A DNA stretch of 64,000 nt. Source: Bifidobacterium xylocopae (GTDB lineage: Bacteria > Actinomycetota > Actinomycetes > Actinomycetales > Bifidobacteriaceae). The number at the start of each line of letters is the position of its first letter. The stretch's first letter is position 1. The stretch is from NCBI RefSeq assembly GCF_003315615.1, contig NZ_PDCH01000003.1, forward strand, positions 124,001 to 188,000. The letters are read 5' to 3'. The translations under genes and the position numbers were made by a program. The notes beneath the pieces were generated by a model. It was not told the origin of the DNA. It worked only from the letters and a program-made list of their open reading frames with translations, and did no database searches. Shown here in pieces: positions 32,945-43,947 of this stretch.

Positions 32945-34351
32945 TCAGTACCAGCCGAACTGCTCGGAGTGCTGCCAGGCGGCGCTGGGGTTGCCGTAGC
33001 GGCCGGCGATGTAATTCAAACCCCAGGCGATTTGTATGGCGGCATCGTCGTGCCAGTTGGCACCGAATTCGGCCATTTTGCTGCCGGGTAGGGACTGGGG
33101 AATGCCATAGGCATGAGAGCTGGGGTTCTCGGCTGACCAGCGCCAGCCGGATTCACGGTTCCATAGTTTGACTAAGTCGTCGAACTGTTGCCCTGTCCAC
33201 CCGCGCTGCGCCGCTGCTCCTGAGGCGTAGTTTTTGGCTTGGTCTGGAGAAGGCTGCCATAAACCGCTAGGCGATGGTGCTGGTGCGGGTGCGGGTGCTG
33301 GGGCTGGTGCAGGAGGATTGGGGTTGGATGCGGGCTGTGAAGGCGCTGGGGCTGGCACAGGTCTATCGGTATCGCCCTGTCCATCCTGCTTGCCCTGGTT
33401 ATTGCCGGAGTTCGGCTTGGCATCCTTCTGCTTGTCCTTGTCGTCGCTCTTCTTGTCGTCCTGCTTAGCGGAATCCGGGGAACCGCCCTGGACCTCCTGC
33501 TTGTCGGGCCCGACCGCGACCACCTGGTCCAGGGGCACGGACACGGTCTCCTCCTTGACCAGGGTGGAGGATTCGGGGACGCCATCCACGAAGGTGGTCT
33601 GATAGGTCTGCTTCTTCTGGCCTTCCCGGCCCTGCTCGCGAATCACGGTCTGCCCGGGCGCCAGGGTCGCATCGACCACGGTGCGGGAGCCGAAGGGCAG
33701 GGCCACCATCTTGGTCGTCTCGCCGTGGGTCACTCTCTGGACGCGCAGGACTGTAGTCCCACCGTCCTTCTCCACCGATACCCGGTCCTCCTTGCCCAGC
33801 AAGATGCCCTTGGAGTCCAGGATCGACGCTGCCGGCAGCTTGCCGTCAGGCGCCACCGACTCCTTGCCGTCGGCGATCACGGTGACCGGCCCGGCCTGGT
33901 TGATGGCCAGTCCGCCGGTCAGTTGGTTGTACACGTTCTTGATGTCCACGGTGACCTTGGCGGCCGAGCGCCGGTTGGCCTCGAAGAAGCCCAGGAGCTG
34001 GTCGGCCGATGTGGCGGTGGTCCAGAAGGGGACCTGCTGCCCGTCGATTGAGATCGTGGTCTGGTAGGCGGATTGGACGGTGACGGTTCCGTGGTTGACC
34101 AGCTGGCCGTTGGCAGAGGTCTCCACCAGGTCGTGGGTCTTGCGCTCGATTCCCTCCTGCTTGAGCAAGGCGTCCGCGCTGGAGGCATAGGTGGTCACCT
34201 GTCTGGTCTCCCCGTTGACGGTCAGGGCCACGGACTTTCGGGCGGTCAGCGCGAAGGCAAGCACCATGGAGAAGGCTACGAGCATCGCGCATGCAGCCAC
34301 GCGGATGCGGCGTCGAATCACGAATCGACGGGGAGTCCACCGTCTGCTCAT
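32945..34351 (-). CDS. Rpf/G5-type muralytic surface protein
   Basis: A 468-aa exported protein: N-terminal membrane or signal segment at about residues 20-38 (ACAMLVAFSMVLAFAL), DUF348 ubiquitin-like repeats (VNGETRQVTTYASSADALL; IDGQQVPFWTTATSADQLL), a G5 domain around residues 230-300, a Lys/Asp and Pro/Ala linker, and a C-terminal lysozyme-like domain at about 395-468 (LWNRESGWRWSAENPSSH; GSKMAEF; YIAGRYGNPSAAW). This is the RpfB plan. The glutamate in NRESGW is the likely catalytic acid. The ATG at 34351 follows GGAAGGAG with good spacing. It probably cuts peptidoglycan during growth. Confidence 0.88.
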   Translation of the reverse strand: MSRRWTPRRFVIRRRIRVAACAMLVAFSMVLAFALTARKSVALTVNGETRQVTTYASSADALLKQEGIERKTHDLVETSANGQLVNHGTVTVQSAYQTTISIDGQQVPFWTTATSADQLLGFFEANRRSAAKVTVDIKNVYNQLTGGLAINQAGPVTVIADGKESVAPDGKLPAASILDSKGILLGKEDRVSVEKDGGTTVLRVQRVTHGETTKMVALPFGSRTVVDATLAPGQTVIREQGREGQKKQTYQTTFVDGVPESSTLVKEETVSVPLDQVVAVGPDKQEVQGGSPDSAKQDDKKSDDKDKQKDAKPNSGNNQGKQDGQGDTDRPVPAPAPSQPASNPNPPAPAPAPAPAPAPSPSGLWQPSPDQAKNYASGAAAQRGWTGQQFDDLVKLWNRESGWRWSAENPSSHAYGIPQSLPGSKMAEFGANWHDDAAIQIAWGLNYIAGRYGNPSAAWQHSEQFGWY

Positions 34352-34722
34352 GCTGTTCTCCTTCCGACTGAAGTCATTGCTGACTCTATCGGCGGGATGT
34401 GTGGCTTCCGTGGAGAGCGGAAGGGCCGTGCGCAAACGTGCACAATTGGCCCAGCAAGTGTGAGCTGCCTGTGAAGAACGGTCGTTCGAATGCGGCGGAT
34501 AATAAAGAAATCAGGGGCGGGATTGAAGGGGATATTCCCGCCCCTGCAAACGGGCGAAGCTGGTTGGGGAAAGCGCTCCGTCCGCCCTCCAGAGACCGAA
34601 GCCTCCAGAATCTTACTCGAGAGAAGTAATCGTTCACGGATCCGTTGAACCGGACCCTGCCCCATCGCCCGTGCTTTCCACCCACACCCGTGATTGGGCG
34701 TGCGGTCTGGATGCACCGAGCG
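34352..34722. other. Gap between the Rpf gene and tRNA-Thr
   Basis: 371 bases without a gene. It holds the Rpf-gene promoter region near its left end and the terminator-like hairpin at 34512-34546. I see nothing else. Confidence 0.6.
34512..34546 (-). terminator. Terminator-like hairpin downstream of tRNA-Thr
   Basis: CAGGGGCGGGA at 34512-34522 pairs with TCCCGCCCCTG at 34536-34546. Read leftward it is followed by a T-rich run (TTTCTTTATT), so it can end transcripts coming from the tRNA side. Confidence 0.65.
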
Positions 34723-34796
34723 AGCCTCCTGTCAGATTCGAACTGACGACCTGCCGCTTACAAGGCGGCTGCTCTGGCCAACTGAGCTAAGGAGGC
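34723..34796 (-). tRNA. tRNA-Thr(TGT)
   Basis: The minus strand folds as a complete cloverleaf: acceptor GCCTCCT/AGGAGGC, D arm GCTC...GAGC, anticodon stem GCCGC/GCGGC with loop CTTGTAA (anticodon TGT) and T arm GTCAG TTCGAAT CTGAC. It is 74 bases long with discriminator U. The CCA is not encoded, so cca is needed. Confidence 0.95.
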
Positions 34797-35044
34797 GGTG
34801 ACGCACCGAATGCTTGGCGCACACTGTCACATACAGCATACTAGGTTTGCGTGACGACGCGACCGCTTCCCGGACCCAATCTCGGATATTCGAGGCCGTA
34901 ACCCTGAATATCCTGAACGAGATGACAGGATGTCTTCAATTGTATGGATACCTGTTCGAGGCATCCACACCCCCGAGTTCGCGGACCCAAACTTACCGGG
35001 GGCAAGGTCGCTCACAGTAGCATATGTATTGGGCGACCCTCAAG

Positions 35045-36034
35045 TCATTCTTTGGAACTCGCTGTCAGCGCAATCGGAGCCCCTTTGGCGCCGATGGACG
35101 GCATCACACCCGCTTGTCCCACCTGATTGGCCTGCAGCCCCACGGACTTCAGGAACCCACTCGGTGTGTCCATACCGGCCTTGGAAGGACCATCCACCGG
35201 CCAGAAACGCTTGTTGATGCGTACGGTCGGCGTTGTCATCGACCCCTTGCTCTGCCCGCTCGTGTTCCAAAGTTCCGAGCGCATGGGCGTGTACTTGTTC
35301 ATCTTGGACAGCCACTCTTTGTACTGCCCTTTCAACGCCTCGTCGGCCACCTGCCCGGAGACCCCCGCCTTGAGCATCTGCTCCTTGAGCCTGGCGTCGG
35401 AGACCGGCTGGTAGTTGGTCTCGTCGGGTTGGAAGTCCTTGGCGTAGAGGGCGGCCATGTAGGGGAAGAAGTGCCGGGAGTCGTGCTCCAGGATATAGAT
35501 GCCTGCCGAGCCGGCACGGGCCGAATACTCGTCGGTGGTCAGCCGGTCCATGAAACTCATGGGGTAGATCTCCACATTCAGCTGGCCGGCGTCCATCATC
35601 CTGTCGAGCGTAGGGTCCAGGGAACGGTTGAGCGAGGCGCAGCCAGGACACATGAAGTCCATGTATACCTCCACGGTCGGCGCGCCCTCGGTGGCCTTGC
35701 CCAAGCCGTCCTTCGACAGGAGGAAACCACCCTGGCTGTTGGCGTGGCTCGGCTTGACCTTGACGGCCTGCACCGCCTGGTAGGCCTGTTTGATCGAGGA
35801 AGGAGAGTCCTGGGGGGCGGGTCGGTGGGACTTCCAATAGAAGAACCCGCCCGCAGCCACCAGGGCGATGACCACCACGGCCACGATTACGCCGATCAGG
35901 GTCTGCTGGCGCCCCTCCCGGGCCAGCTCGGCCTGGCGCTCGCGTTCCCGAGCCTCCTTCGCCGCGCGGTTGGCGCCGGCGTTTGCACGCACGGTCTGCT
36001 GGCGTTGCGACTGCTGAGGGTCCTGTTTGGCCAT
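35045..36034 (-). CDS. Membrane-anchored DsbA-like thiol oxidoreductase
   Basis: A 329-aa type II membrane protein. A basic, Gln/Arg-rich cytoplasmic stretch of about 45 residues is followed by a helix at about 45-67 (TLIGVIVAVVVIALVAAGGF). An outside thioredoxin-fold domain follows. The active site is MDFMCPGCAS near residue 128. The cis-Pro region is TTPTVRIN. The domain matches the DsbA/Thioredoxin_4 group, which forms or isomerises disulfides in exported proteins. The frame opens at 36226, but GAAAGGAA before the ATG at 36034 fixes the start. The gene is 98 bases downstream of the kinase gene. Confidence 0.88.
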   Translation of the reverse strand: MAKQDPQQSQRQQTVRANAGANRAAKEARERERQAELAREGRQQTLIGVIVAVVVIALVAAGGFFYWKSHRPAPQDSPSSIKQAYQAVQAVKVKPSHANSQGGFLLSKDGLGKATEGAPTVEVYMDFMCPGCASLNRSLDPTLDRMMDAGQLNVEIYPMSFMDRLTTDEYSARAGSAGIYILEHDSRHFFPYMAALYAKDFQPDETNYQPVSDARLKEQMLKAGVSGQVADEALKGQYKEWLSKMNKYTPMRSELWNTSGQSKGSMTTPTVRINKRFWPVDGPSKAGMDTPSGFLKSVGLQANQVGQAGVMPSIGAKGAPIALTASSKE

Positions 36035-36132
36035 GTCCAAGTTCCTTTCGCCGATATCGTCACTCAGTCTAGCCAAGGGAGGGAAGAACGGCAGCCTCCG
36101 GTCGAGGCTTTCACCAGGGTGGGGGGCAGGCT

Positions 36133-38313
36133 TCAGACAGGTTGATGGGTGACGGTCAAGGGCGTCCAGTCGACGGCGGGGCCGCCTAGGGCGAAGGCCA
36201 GGAGCACCGTAAGAGCCAGCGCCCACAGCCCTAGCAGGATGAAGGCGCGCCGTCGGCCGCGCTTCGCCGCTGTCCGGCCCGGGAGCTGGTCCCCGACCGC
36301 GCCGCCTTCGCCTGCCGATTGCAGGATGGTGGCGGCGGCTTCCTCCCGTGCGGATGAGCCGGCAAGGGAGCCGGCGCCCAGGCGTACGGCCACCGTCCAG
36401 TCGTGCATGCCTGGACCGGCGATGGGGTCACACGGTCTACGCCCGCCGCCGGCGAACACGCACACAAGCCAGCCGGTCAGGGCACACAGGGCGGCCAGCA
36501 GGCCCGTGACAGAGCTGGCTGTTCCACCGATTAGCGGCAGGGGGGCGTCGAGGCCGGGCAGGCGTATCCGTCCCATGACCCTGGGGGCCCCCAGAAGCCA
36601 CCCACCAAGCCCCATCCCCAAGGCATCAATGGCCAACAGCAGCAGACAGCGGGGAAGGGCCATGACGAATGCCTTCAGGGTCTGCCAGGGCAGAGAAGCC
36701 AGGCTGAATGCCGTGTCGCGCGTCTTCCGTCCTCCCCCACGTTTGAGCTCCCGACTGATCTGGGCGCCCCGGTTCAGTCCGGTTGTGGACAGCCCCCACA
36801 GGACCAGCGCGGAGGTCAGTAGCGCGGCTGCGGGCGCCAGTGCGGCGAACATGGCCAGCAGCAGGCCGATCAGCCACAGGACGGGGCCTCCCCGGCGCTG
36901 ACGGTCCTCCCAACGCACGAGAGCCGGTTGGGCGGGTGCATCCTGGGCATATGGGCCACCGACTTGGGCGGATGCCGAGGGGGCGTCCATCCGTCCGTTT
37001 TCTGGTTCGATGCGGGGGGTCGCTCCGGCCAGCGGAATCTGGGCGGCGTTGATGGGCGGCAGCGGCCGGGTGGCCGCAGTCAGGGGGCTGGTGCCTTCCA
37101 AAGGGGCCGTGTACCCGTCTTCCGGGCCCCATTCTTCTCCACCCATCCCTGGACCCCGCTCATCCTTATAGTTCGGCAGGGGTCTGGTCGTACCAGGCAG
37201 TGGCGCTGTCACGGCTGGATCTTCCGGACTGTACAGGGTCCGGGTGCGCCCTTCGTCCTCCTGCTCCCGCCATATTGCGCGTGGGTTGGGGGTCTCCGTT
37301 CGTCCGCTCTCCAGCCGGCCGGTGGGCCGCCGGTCGACCGAAGAGCATGCGTCAAAAGGGACGGTCGTCTCGGCAGGCTCCTCCGTGCCCCGGCTGTCGG
37401 TCCCGTTCGGTTGGTCCTCGCCGCCATCGGTCTCGTCAAGTCCCTGCCAGGCCTGCGGATCCATGGCATCCGTCGCAATCGCATCCAACAGGGCCTCGGG
37501 GGAGGGACGGTCCTGACGCCTGGGAGCCAGTGCGGCGCGGAAAGCCGCCATGGTCCGCGCCGGCAGCCCGGTCAGATCGGCCGAACCCGAGGCTGCCCGC
37601 TCCAGTACCGCCATCATCGGTTTGGAGCCGAAGACCGGCCTGCCGCAGGCCGCATAGGCCAGGACCGCCGCCGTGCTCCACCAGTCCGATCCCTCGTCCG
37701 ATTCGGCTCCGTCAATCACCTCCGGGGCGATGAAGCCGGGCGTGCCCATCACCAGGCCCGTACGTGTCACGTGCGACTCGCCCTGCCCCATGGCGATGCC
37801 GAAGTCCACCAGGACCGGCCCCGCCGCTGAGATCATCACGTTGGTGGGCTTGATGTCGCGGTGGACGATGCCGGCCTGGTGGACCGCACCGACGGCTTCG
37901 GCAAGTCGCTGGGCCAGCCGTTCCAGATCGTCGCCCCGGTAGGCTCCATTGGCGGCCACGTCGTCGCGCAGGTTGAGGCCCTCAATCAGCTCGGTGACGA
38001 TGAAGGCCAGCGAGTCGTCCAGCTCCATATCCACTATCCCGCAGACACCAGGGTGGTCGATCCTGCGCAGGGCCATGGCCTCCCGGCGCAGGCGCTCGCG
38101 AGCCGAAGTCCTCTCCGCCAGTGCCTGCCCGTCCGTCGCTCCGGTCGCATCCTCGGCCAGGGAGTCGCGTAGGATCTTCATGGCATACTCCACACCGCCG
38201 TCGTCCCGTGCCCGCCAGACCGATCCCATGGAACCCCCGCCCAGGGGGGCGATCAGCGTATAGCCGCCCACCTCATCACCGGTCTGCAGATTCAGCGCAT
38301 CCACTCTAGCCAT
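36133..38313 (-). CDS. Membrane Ser/Thr protein kinase (PknB-like)
   Basis: A 726-aa Hanks-type kinase. The Gly-rich loop is LGGGSMGSVW, the ATP-binding Lys is in YAMKILRD, the catalytic loop is VHRDIKPTN near residue 148 and the metal loop is VDFGIA near residue 170, so it should be active. Residues about 290-470 are a Pro/Gly-rich linker with many Thr. Several membrane segments lie at about 474-530, near 570-640 and at 688-711. No PASTA repeats are seen. The ATG at 38313 has GGAGG only one base before it; a GTG at 38304 is better spaced and may be the true start. Targets cannot be told. Confidence 0.9.
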   Translation of the reverse strand: MARVDALNLQTGDEVGGYTLIAPLGGGSMGSVWRARDDGGVEYAMKILRDSLAEDATGATDGQALAERTSARERLRREAMALRRIDHPGVCGIVDMELDDSLAFIVTELIEGLNLRDDVAANGAYRGDDLERLAQRLAEAVGAVHQAGIVHRDIKPTNVMISAAGPVLVDFGIAMGQGESHVTRTGLVMGTPGFIAPEVIDGAESDEGSDWWSTAAVLAYAACGRPVFGSKPMMAVLERAASGSADLTGLPARTMAAFRAALAPRRQDRPSPEALLDAIATDAMDPQAWQGLDETDGGEDQPNGTDSRGTEEPAETTVPFDACSSVDRRPTGRLESGRTETPNPRAIWREQEDEGRTRTLYSPEDPAVTAPLPGTTRPLPNYKDERGPGMGGEEWGPEDGYTAPLEGTSPLTAATRPLPPINAAQIPLAGATPRIEPENGRMDAPSASAQVGGPYAQDAPAQPALVRWEDRQRRGGPVLWLIGLLLAMFAALAPAAALLTSALVLWGLSTTGLNRGAQISRELKRGGGRKTRDTAFSLASLPWQTLKAFVMALPRCLLLLAIDALGMGLGGWLLGAPRVMGRIRLPGLDAPLPLIGGTASSVTGLLAALCALTGWLVCVFAGGGRRPCDPIAGPGMHDWTVAVRLGAGSLAGSSAREEAAATILQSAGEGGAVGDQLPGRTAAKRGRRRAFILLGLWALALTVLLAFALGGPAVDWTPLTVTHQPV

Positions 38314-38376
38314 ACCTCCATTGTGGCCCCCCGAGCGAACAAGATGGGCAGGTGGCACTTCCCTTATGGCATCTGT

Positions 38377-39390
38377 TCAGTCGTTGATATCGCGCACTGA
38401 GACGCGTTCGATCAATTCTGCGGGGATTACTGTTTTGACGCCGACAGGCACCTGTTCGCCCTCGCACTGTCTGCGGACCATGGAGAAGGCCTCACGCCCT
38501 ATTTCATTGAATTTCATCCTCATGGTGGTCAGGCCCAACCTGGGGACCACCCCCAGCAGGGAGTCGTCCACCCCTATCACACTTACGTCCTGTGGCACAC
38601 GCTTTCCGCCTGCCGCAAGTCCCTGCACCACACCGTATGCCATCTGATCGTTGGCTGCGTAGATGGCTGTGCACTCGTCTTCATGGGACAGCGCCAGCCC
38701 AGCCTGGTAACCGCTGTCGGCCTCCCAATCACCTACATAAGTTTTAGGTAGGGGGATTCCGAATTGCCATAGGGCGTCCTGCCAGCCCTGTGCACGGCTT
38801 TCGGCTGCACGGGAGGTCGGGGGGCCGGCCACATGGTAGACCGTCCTGTGCCCCCTGCTTAGTAGGTAATCCACGACGGCGATGGAGCAGCCGTACTGGT
38901 CTGCGTCGATGGTGGGGCAGTGGTTGGCTGGGTCCTCTGAGACGAGGACCACAGGCATGTCCTTGCCTGGTCTGAATTCGTTGAAGTCGGGAACCTGCCG
39001 TTCGAGCAAGGCCACGGCTCCGTCCACGGGTAGTTGCTGCAGGTGCCTGATCGCTGATCCCAGACTCTGATTGCCGCGCCTGCTGATGGTGTGCACTGTC
39101 ACCGCATAACCGCTTTCGGCCGCTGCTGTGACGATGCCGTTGAGTATACGGGCGTTGCCGTACGAGGTCATGTTGTACAACAGCACGCCCACGTTTTTGA
39201 AGCGTCCGTGTTTGAGAGCCCTAGCCGCGTAATTGGGCCGGTAGCCCAGCTTGGACATGGCCGCTTCGACCCGTTGCCGCGTCTGAGGGCGCACAGCGGT
39301 GGAACCGTTGGCCACCCGTGAGACAGTCTGTGCGGAGACACCCGCTGCTTGGGCTACGTCGCGCATGGAAGCGGGCTGTGGGTGCTCCAT
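38377..39390 (-). CDS. LacI-family sugar regulator
   Basis: A 337-aa regulator with a helix-turn-helix at about residues 9-29 (MRDVAQAAGVSAQTVSRVAN) and a periplasmic-binding-like sensor domain. It diverges from the ABC permease/GH42 genes and likely represses them until a galactoside is present. The frame opens at 39477, but the ATG at 39390 places the HTH near the N-terminus, as in the family. AAGAGG is only one base from that ATG. A candidate operator lies at 39516-39531 and shares a half-site with 43783-43798. Confidence 0.9.
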   Translation of the reverse strand: MEHPQPASMRDVAQAAGVSAQTVSRVANGSTAVRPQTRQRVEAAMSKLGYRPNYAARALKHGRFKNVGVLLYNMTSYGNARILNGIVTAAAESGYAVTVHTISRRGNQSLGSAIRHLQQLPVDGAVALLERQVPDFNEFRPGKDMPVVLVSEDPANHCPTIDADQYGCSIAVVDYLLSRGHRTVYHVAGPPTSRAAESRAQGWQDALWQFGIPLPKTYVGDWEADSGYQAGLALSHEDECTAIYAANDQMAYGVVQGLAAGGKRVPQDVSVIGVDDSLLGVVPRLGLTTMRMKFNEIGREAFSMVRRQCEGEQVPVGVKTVIPAELIERVSVRDIND

Positions 39391-39515
39391 TCCTCTTGCC
39401 GCCTGTCCCTTTCCCGGTTGGATTCGCCGTACGATGTTTTCGTCACCAAGTATAGCGGCGCCGACCAGCTGTGCCACCGCAGCACTTCTATGGAATCACG
39501 CGGTACGGTGCTAAT

Positions 39516-39531
39516 ATGATAACGATAACAT
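39516..39531. promoter_or_regulatory. Candidate LacI operator in the divergent promoter
   Basis: ATGATAACGATAACAT is an imperfect CG-centred palindrome (6 of 8 positions match) and directly follows a TAATAT -10-like element at 39512-39517. The half-site ATGTTATC recurs at 43783. Confidence 0.55.
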
Positions 39532-39603
39532 AATGAAGTGATCGCGACGCTCCCGACGTTCAAGGAATGTGGCGGCTTCAACCTTCGAAGGAGAGGGATA
39601 AGG

Positions 39604-40533
39604 ATGGTCTCTGGAGACACCCAGGCGGCCGGGGTCGTTGATCCGCCGCGGGCCGTGGTGCGCAGGCACAGGGTAGATTGGCGTGGTTGGAAGTTCATGT
39701 GGCCGTTCGCCTTGGTGTTCGTGTTCGTTTTCGTTATTCCGATCATGTATGCGGTGTGGATCTCGTTTTTCCAGCAGAGGATGATCGGCGGGACGGTGTT
39801 CAGCGGGTTCGCCAATTATTCTCGTTTGTTCCGTGATGGGCAATTCTGGAGCTCTGTGCGCCGGGTGGCCTTGTTCACGGTGGTGCAGGTGCCGATCATG
39901 CTTGCTCTGGCGGCGTTGATGGCGCTGGCCTTGGATTCGATGAAGCTGCATGGCACGAAGTTCTTCCGCATCTCGACGTTCCTGCCATATGCGGTGCCGG
40001 CGGTGGTTTCGACCCTGATCTGGGGGTTCGTGTACGGCTCCAAGTATGGGTTGGTGGGTTCGCTGAACTCGTGGCTGGGTGTGCATGTGGATGTGTTGCA
40101 GCCCTCGGTGCTGTTGGCTTCGATCGGCAATATCAACACGTGGGAGTTCACCGGGTATAACATGCTGATCTTCTACTCGTCCCTGTCCACGATCCCGCAT
40201 TCGCTGTACGAGGCGGCCGCGATTGACGGCGCGTCGGAGTGGCAGATCGTCAAGCGGATAAAGATGCCGGAGCTGAAGGGCTCTTTGGCGATTACGGTGA
40301 TTTTCAGCATCATCGGCTCGTTCCAGTTGTTCAATGAGCCGAGCATCCTGCAGAATATGGTGCCGGGCAATGCGATCACGACGTATTACACGCCGAACAT
40401 GTACGCCTACAACCTGTCGTTCTCGGGCAACCAGAGCAATTACGCGGCTGCGTTGGCGATCGTCATGGCGGCGATGACGATGGCCATCGCGTACGCGGTG
40501 CAGCTGAACAGCATGAAGGAGCAGATGAAGTGA
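39604..40533 (+). CDS. ABC sugar transporter permease (MalF-like)
   Basis: A 309-aa inner-membrane permease of the carbohydrate-uptake-1 family with six helices. The EAA loop, which docks the ATPase, reads EAAAIDGASEWQIVKRIKMP near residue 203. The ATG at 39604 follows AAGGAGA; the frame upstream to 39538 has no good start. The stop overlaps the next permease (GTGA). It pairs with the next gene and with the solute-binding proteins downstream. Confidence 0.93.
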   Translation: MVSGDTQAAGVVDPPRAVVRRHRVDWRGWKFMWPFALVFVFVFVIPIMYAVWISFFQQRMIGGTVFSGFANYSRLFRDGQFWSSVRRVALFTVVQVPIMLALAALMALALDSMKLHGTKFFRISTFLPYAVPAVVSTLIWGFVYGSKYGLVGSLNSWLGVHVDVLQPSVLLASIGNINTWEFTGYNMLIFYSSLSTIPHSLYEAAAIDGASEWQIVKRIKMPELKGSLAITVIFSIIGSFQLFNEPSILQNMVPGNAITTYYTPNMYAYNLSFSGNQSNYAAALAIVMAAMTMAIAYAVQLNSMKEQMK

Positions 40534-41537
40534 GCGCGGCGACGAAAGGGCCCCAGGTCAGGCTCAGTCAATCACAGCTCAAGACGCAGGAACACGGGGC
40601 CAAGAAGGCCGAGAGGGCCCGGCGGCGGCGCATTGCGGCCGATGAGCGTGCGGAGCGCAGGCGTTCCAGCGAGACCGGTTTCTCGAACCCCGCGAACCCG
40701 CGCCGGTCGGTGTGGTTGACGGTCGTGTGCGGCGTTTTCGCTGTGTATTGCCTGTTTCCGTTCGCCTATCTGCTGGTCAACGCGACGAAGACGCAGGCCG
40801 ATTTCACCAGTACTTTTGGGCTGGGGCCGGGGCGCAGTTTTGCGTTGTGGGACAACCTTGCTATCGTATTCACCTATCAGGACGGGATCTTCGGCCGTTG
40901 GCTGCTCAACACGCTGATGTATGTGGTGGTGGGCGCGGGCGGCGCAACCCTGTTGGCGATTATGGGTGGTTACGCGCTTGCCAAGTTTCGCTTCCCCGGC
41001 CGCAAGGCTGTCTTCGCGGTGATCATCGGGGCGATTAGTGTGCCGGGGATCGCGCTGGCGGTTCCCCAGTTCCTGCTTTTCGCCAAGCTGGGCCTGACGA
41101 ACACGCCATGGGCGATGATCTTGCCCAGCCTGATAAGCCCATTCGGACTGTATCTGATGTGGATCTTCTCCGAGCAGGCCGTTCCCACCGAACTGCTGGA
41201 GGCCGCGCGGGTGGACGGCGCGAGTGAGTGGCGCACGTTCGCGCAGGTCAGTCTGCCGCTGCTGGCCCCCGGAATCGTGACGACGGCCTTGTTCACGATT
41301 GTGGCGACCTGGAACAACTACTTCCTGCCCCTGATCATGCTCAAGGACGCCGACTGGTATCCGCTGACCATCGGTTTGAACCAGTGGAAGGATCAGGCGT
41401 CCACTGCGGGCGGGCAGGCGATTCAGAACCTGGTCATCACCGGTTCCCTGGTCACGATTATCCCCCTGGTCATCGCCTTCCTTCTCCTGCAACGCTACTG
41501 GCAATCCGGTCTCGCCGCCGGCGCAGTCAAAGAGTGA
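40530..41537 (+). CDS. ABC sugar transporter permease (MalG-like)
   Basis: A 335-aa second permease of the same transporter. A basic cytoplasmic start of about 60 residues is followed by six helices and the EAA loop EAARVDGASEWRTFAQVSLP. The GTG start overlaps the upstream stop. The transported sugar is unknown; the GH42 gene next door suggests beta-galactosides. Confidence 0.92.
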   Translation: MSAATKGPQVRLSQSQLKTQEHGAKKAERARRRRIAADERAERRRSSETGFSNPANPRRSVWLTVVCGVFAVYCLFPFAYLLVNATKTQADFTSTFGLGPGRSFALWDNLAIVFTYQDGIFGRWLLNTLMYVVVGAGGATLLAIMGGYALAKFRFPGRKAVFAVIIGAISVPGIALAVPQFLLFAKLGLTNTPWAMILPSLISPFGLYLMWIFSEQAVPTELLEAARVDGASEWRTFAQVSLPLLAPGIVTTALFTIVATWNNYFLPLIMLKDADWYPLTIGLNQWKDQASTAGGQAIQNLVITGSLVTIIPLVIAFLLLQRYWQSGLAAGAVKE

Positions 41538-41555
41538 CCGTCGTACGGCAATTGA

Positions 41556-43676
<2,121 letters not shown>

Positions 43677-43947
43677 GAGAGAGGCCGGGCTGGCTGCGCA
43701 AATCTCGGGCTCACTGATTGCGATACCAAGTGTCGTGTCCATAGAGCGGCTTGTTCTATACGAGAGGCGTGTATAATACTAGATGTTATCGCAACCATTC
43801 CTGTCGGTGGCTTCGGCCATATGCCGGGGAGAAGGCTGGTCCTCAATGGCGAGGGGGGTACGACATCGCCATCGCTGGGTCGGCCGGACTTGTGGATTGC
43901 CTGTTTACAGCCGTCGTCCGGCGGCTGAAGGAAGGAGACGAGGAACA
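43677..43947 (+). promoter_or_regulatory. Promoter and operator upstream of SBP 1
   Basis: 271 gene-free bases. TATAAT at 43772-43777 with TTGTTC at 43751-43756 (15-base spacer) gives a likely promoter. ATGTTATCGCAACCAT at 43783-43798 lies where transcription should start and shares its left half-site exactly with the operator at 39516-39531. The first solute-binding gene thus seems to have its own LacI-controlled start. Confidence 0.6.

Noticed and set aside
33234-33602. Pro/Ala repeat as a CRISPR-like or tandem DNA repeat
   Set aside because: It is a low-complexity linker (APAPAPAP) in the Rpf-type protein with short imperfect units; no spacers, so not CRISPR.
34884-34913. Inverted repeat GGATATTC/GAATATCC near tRNA-Thr
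   Set aside because: Short, AT-rich and not followed by a T-run; it may be chance, and its regulatory use cannot be supported.
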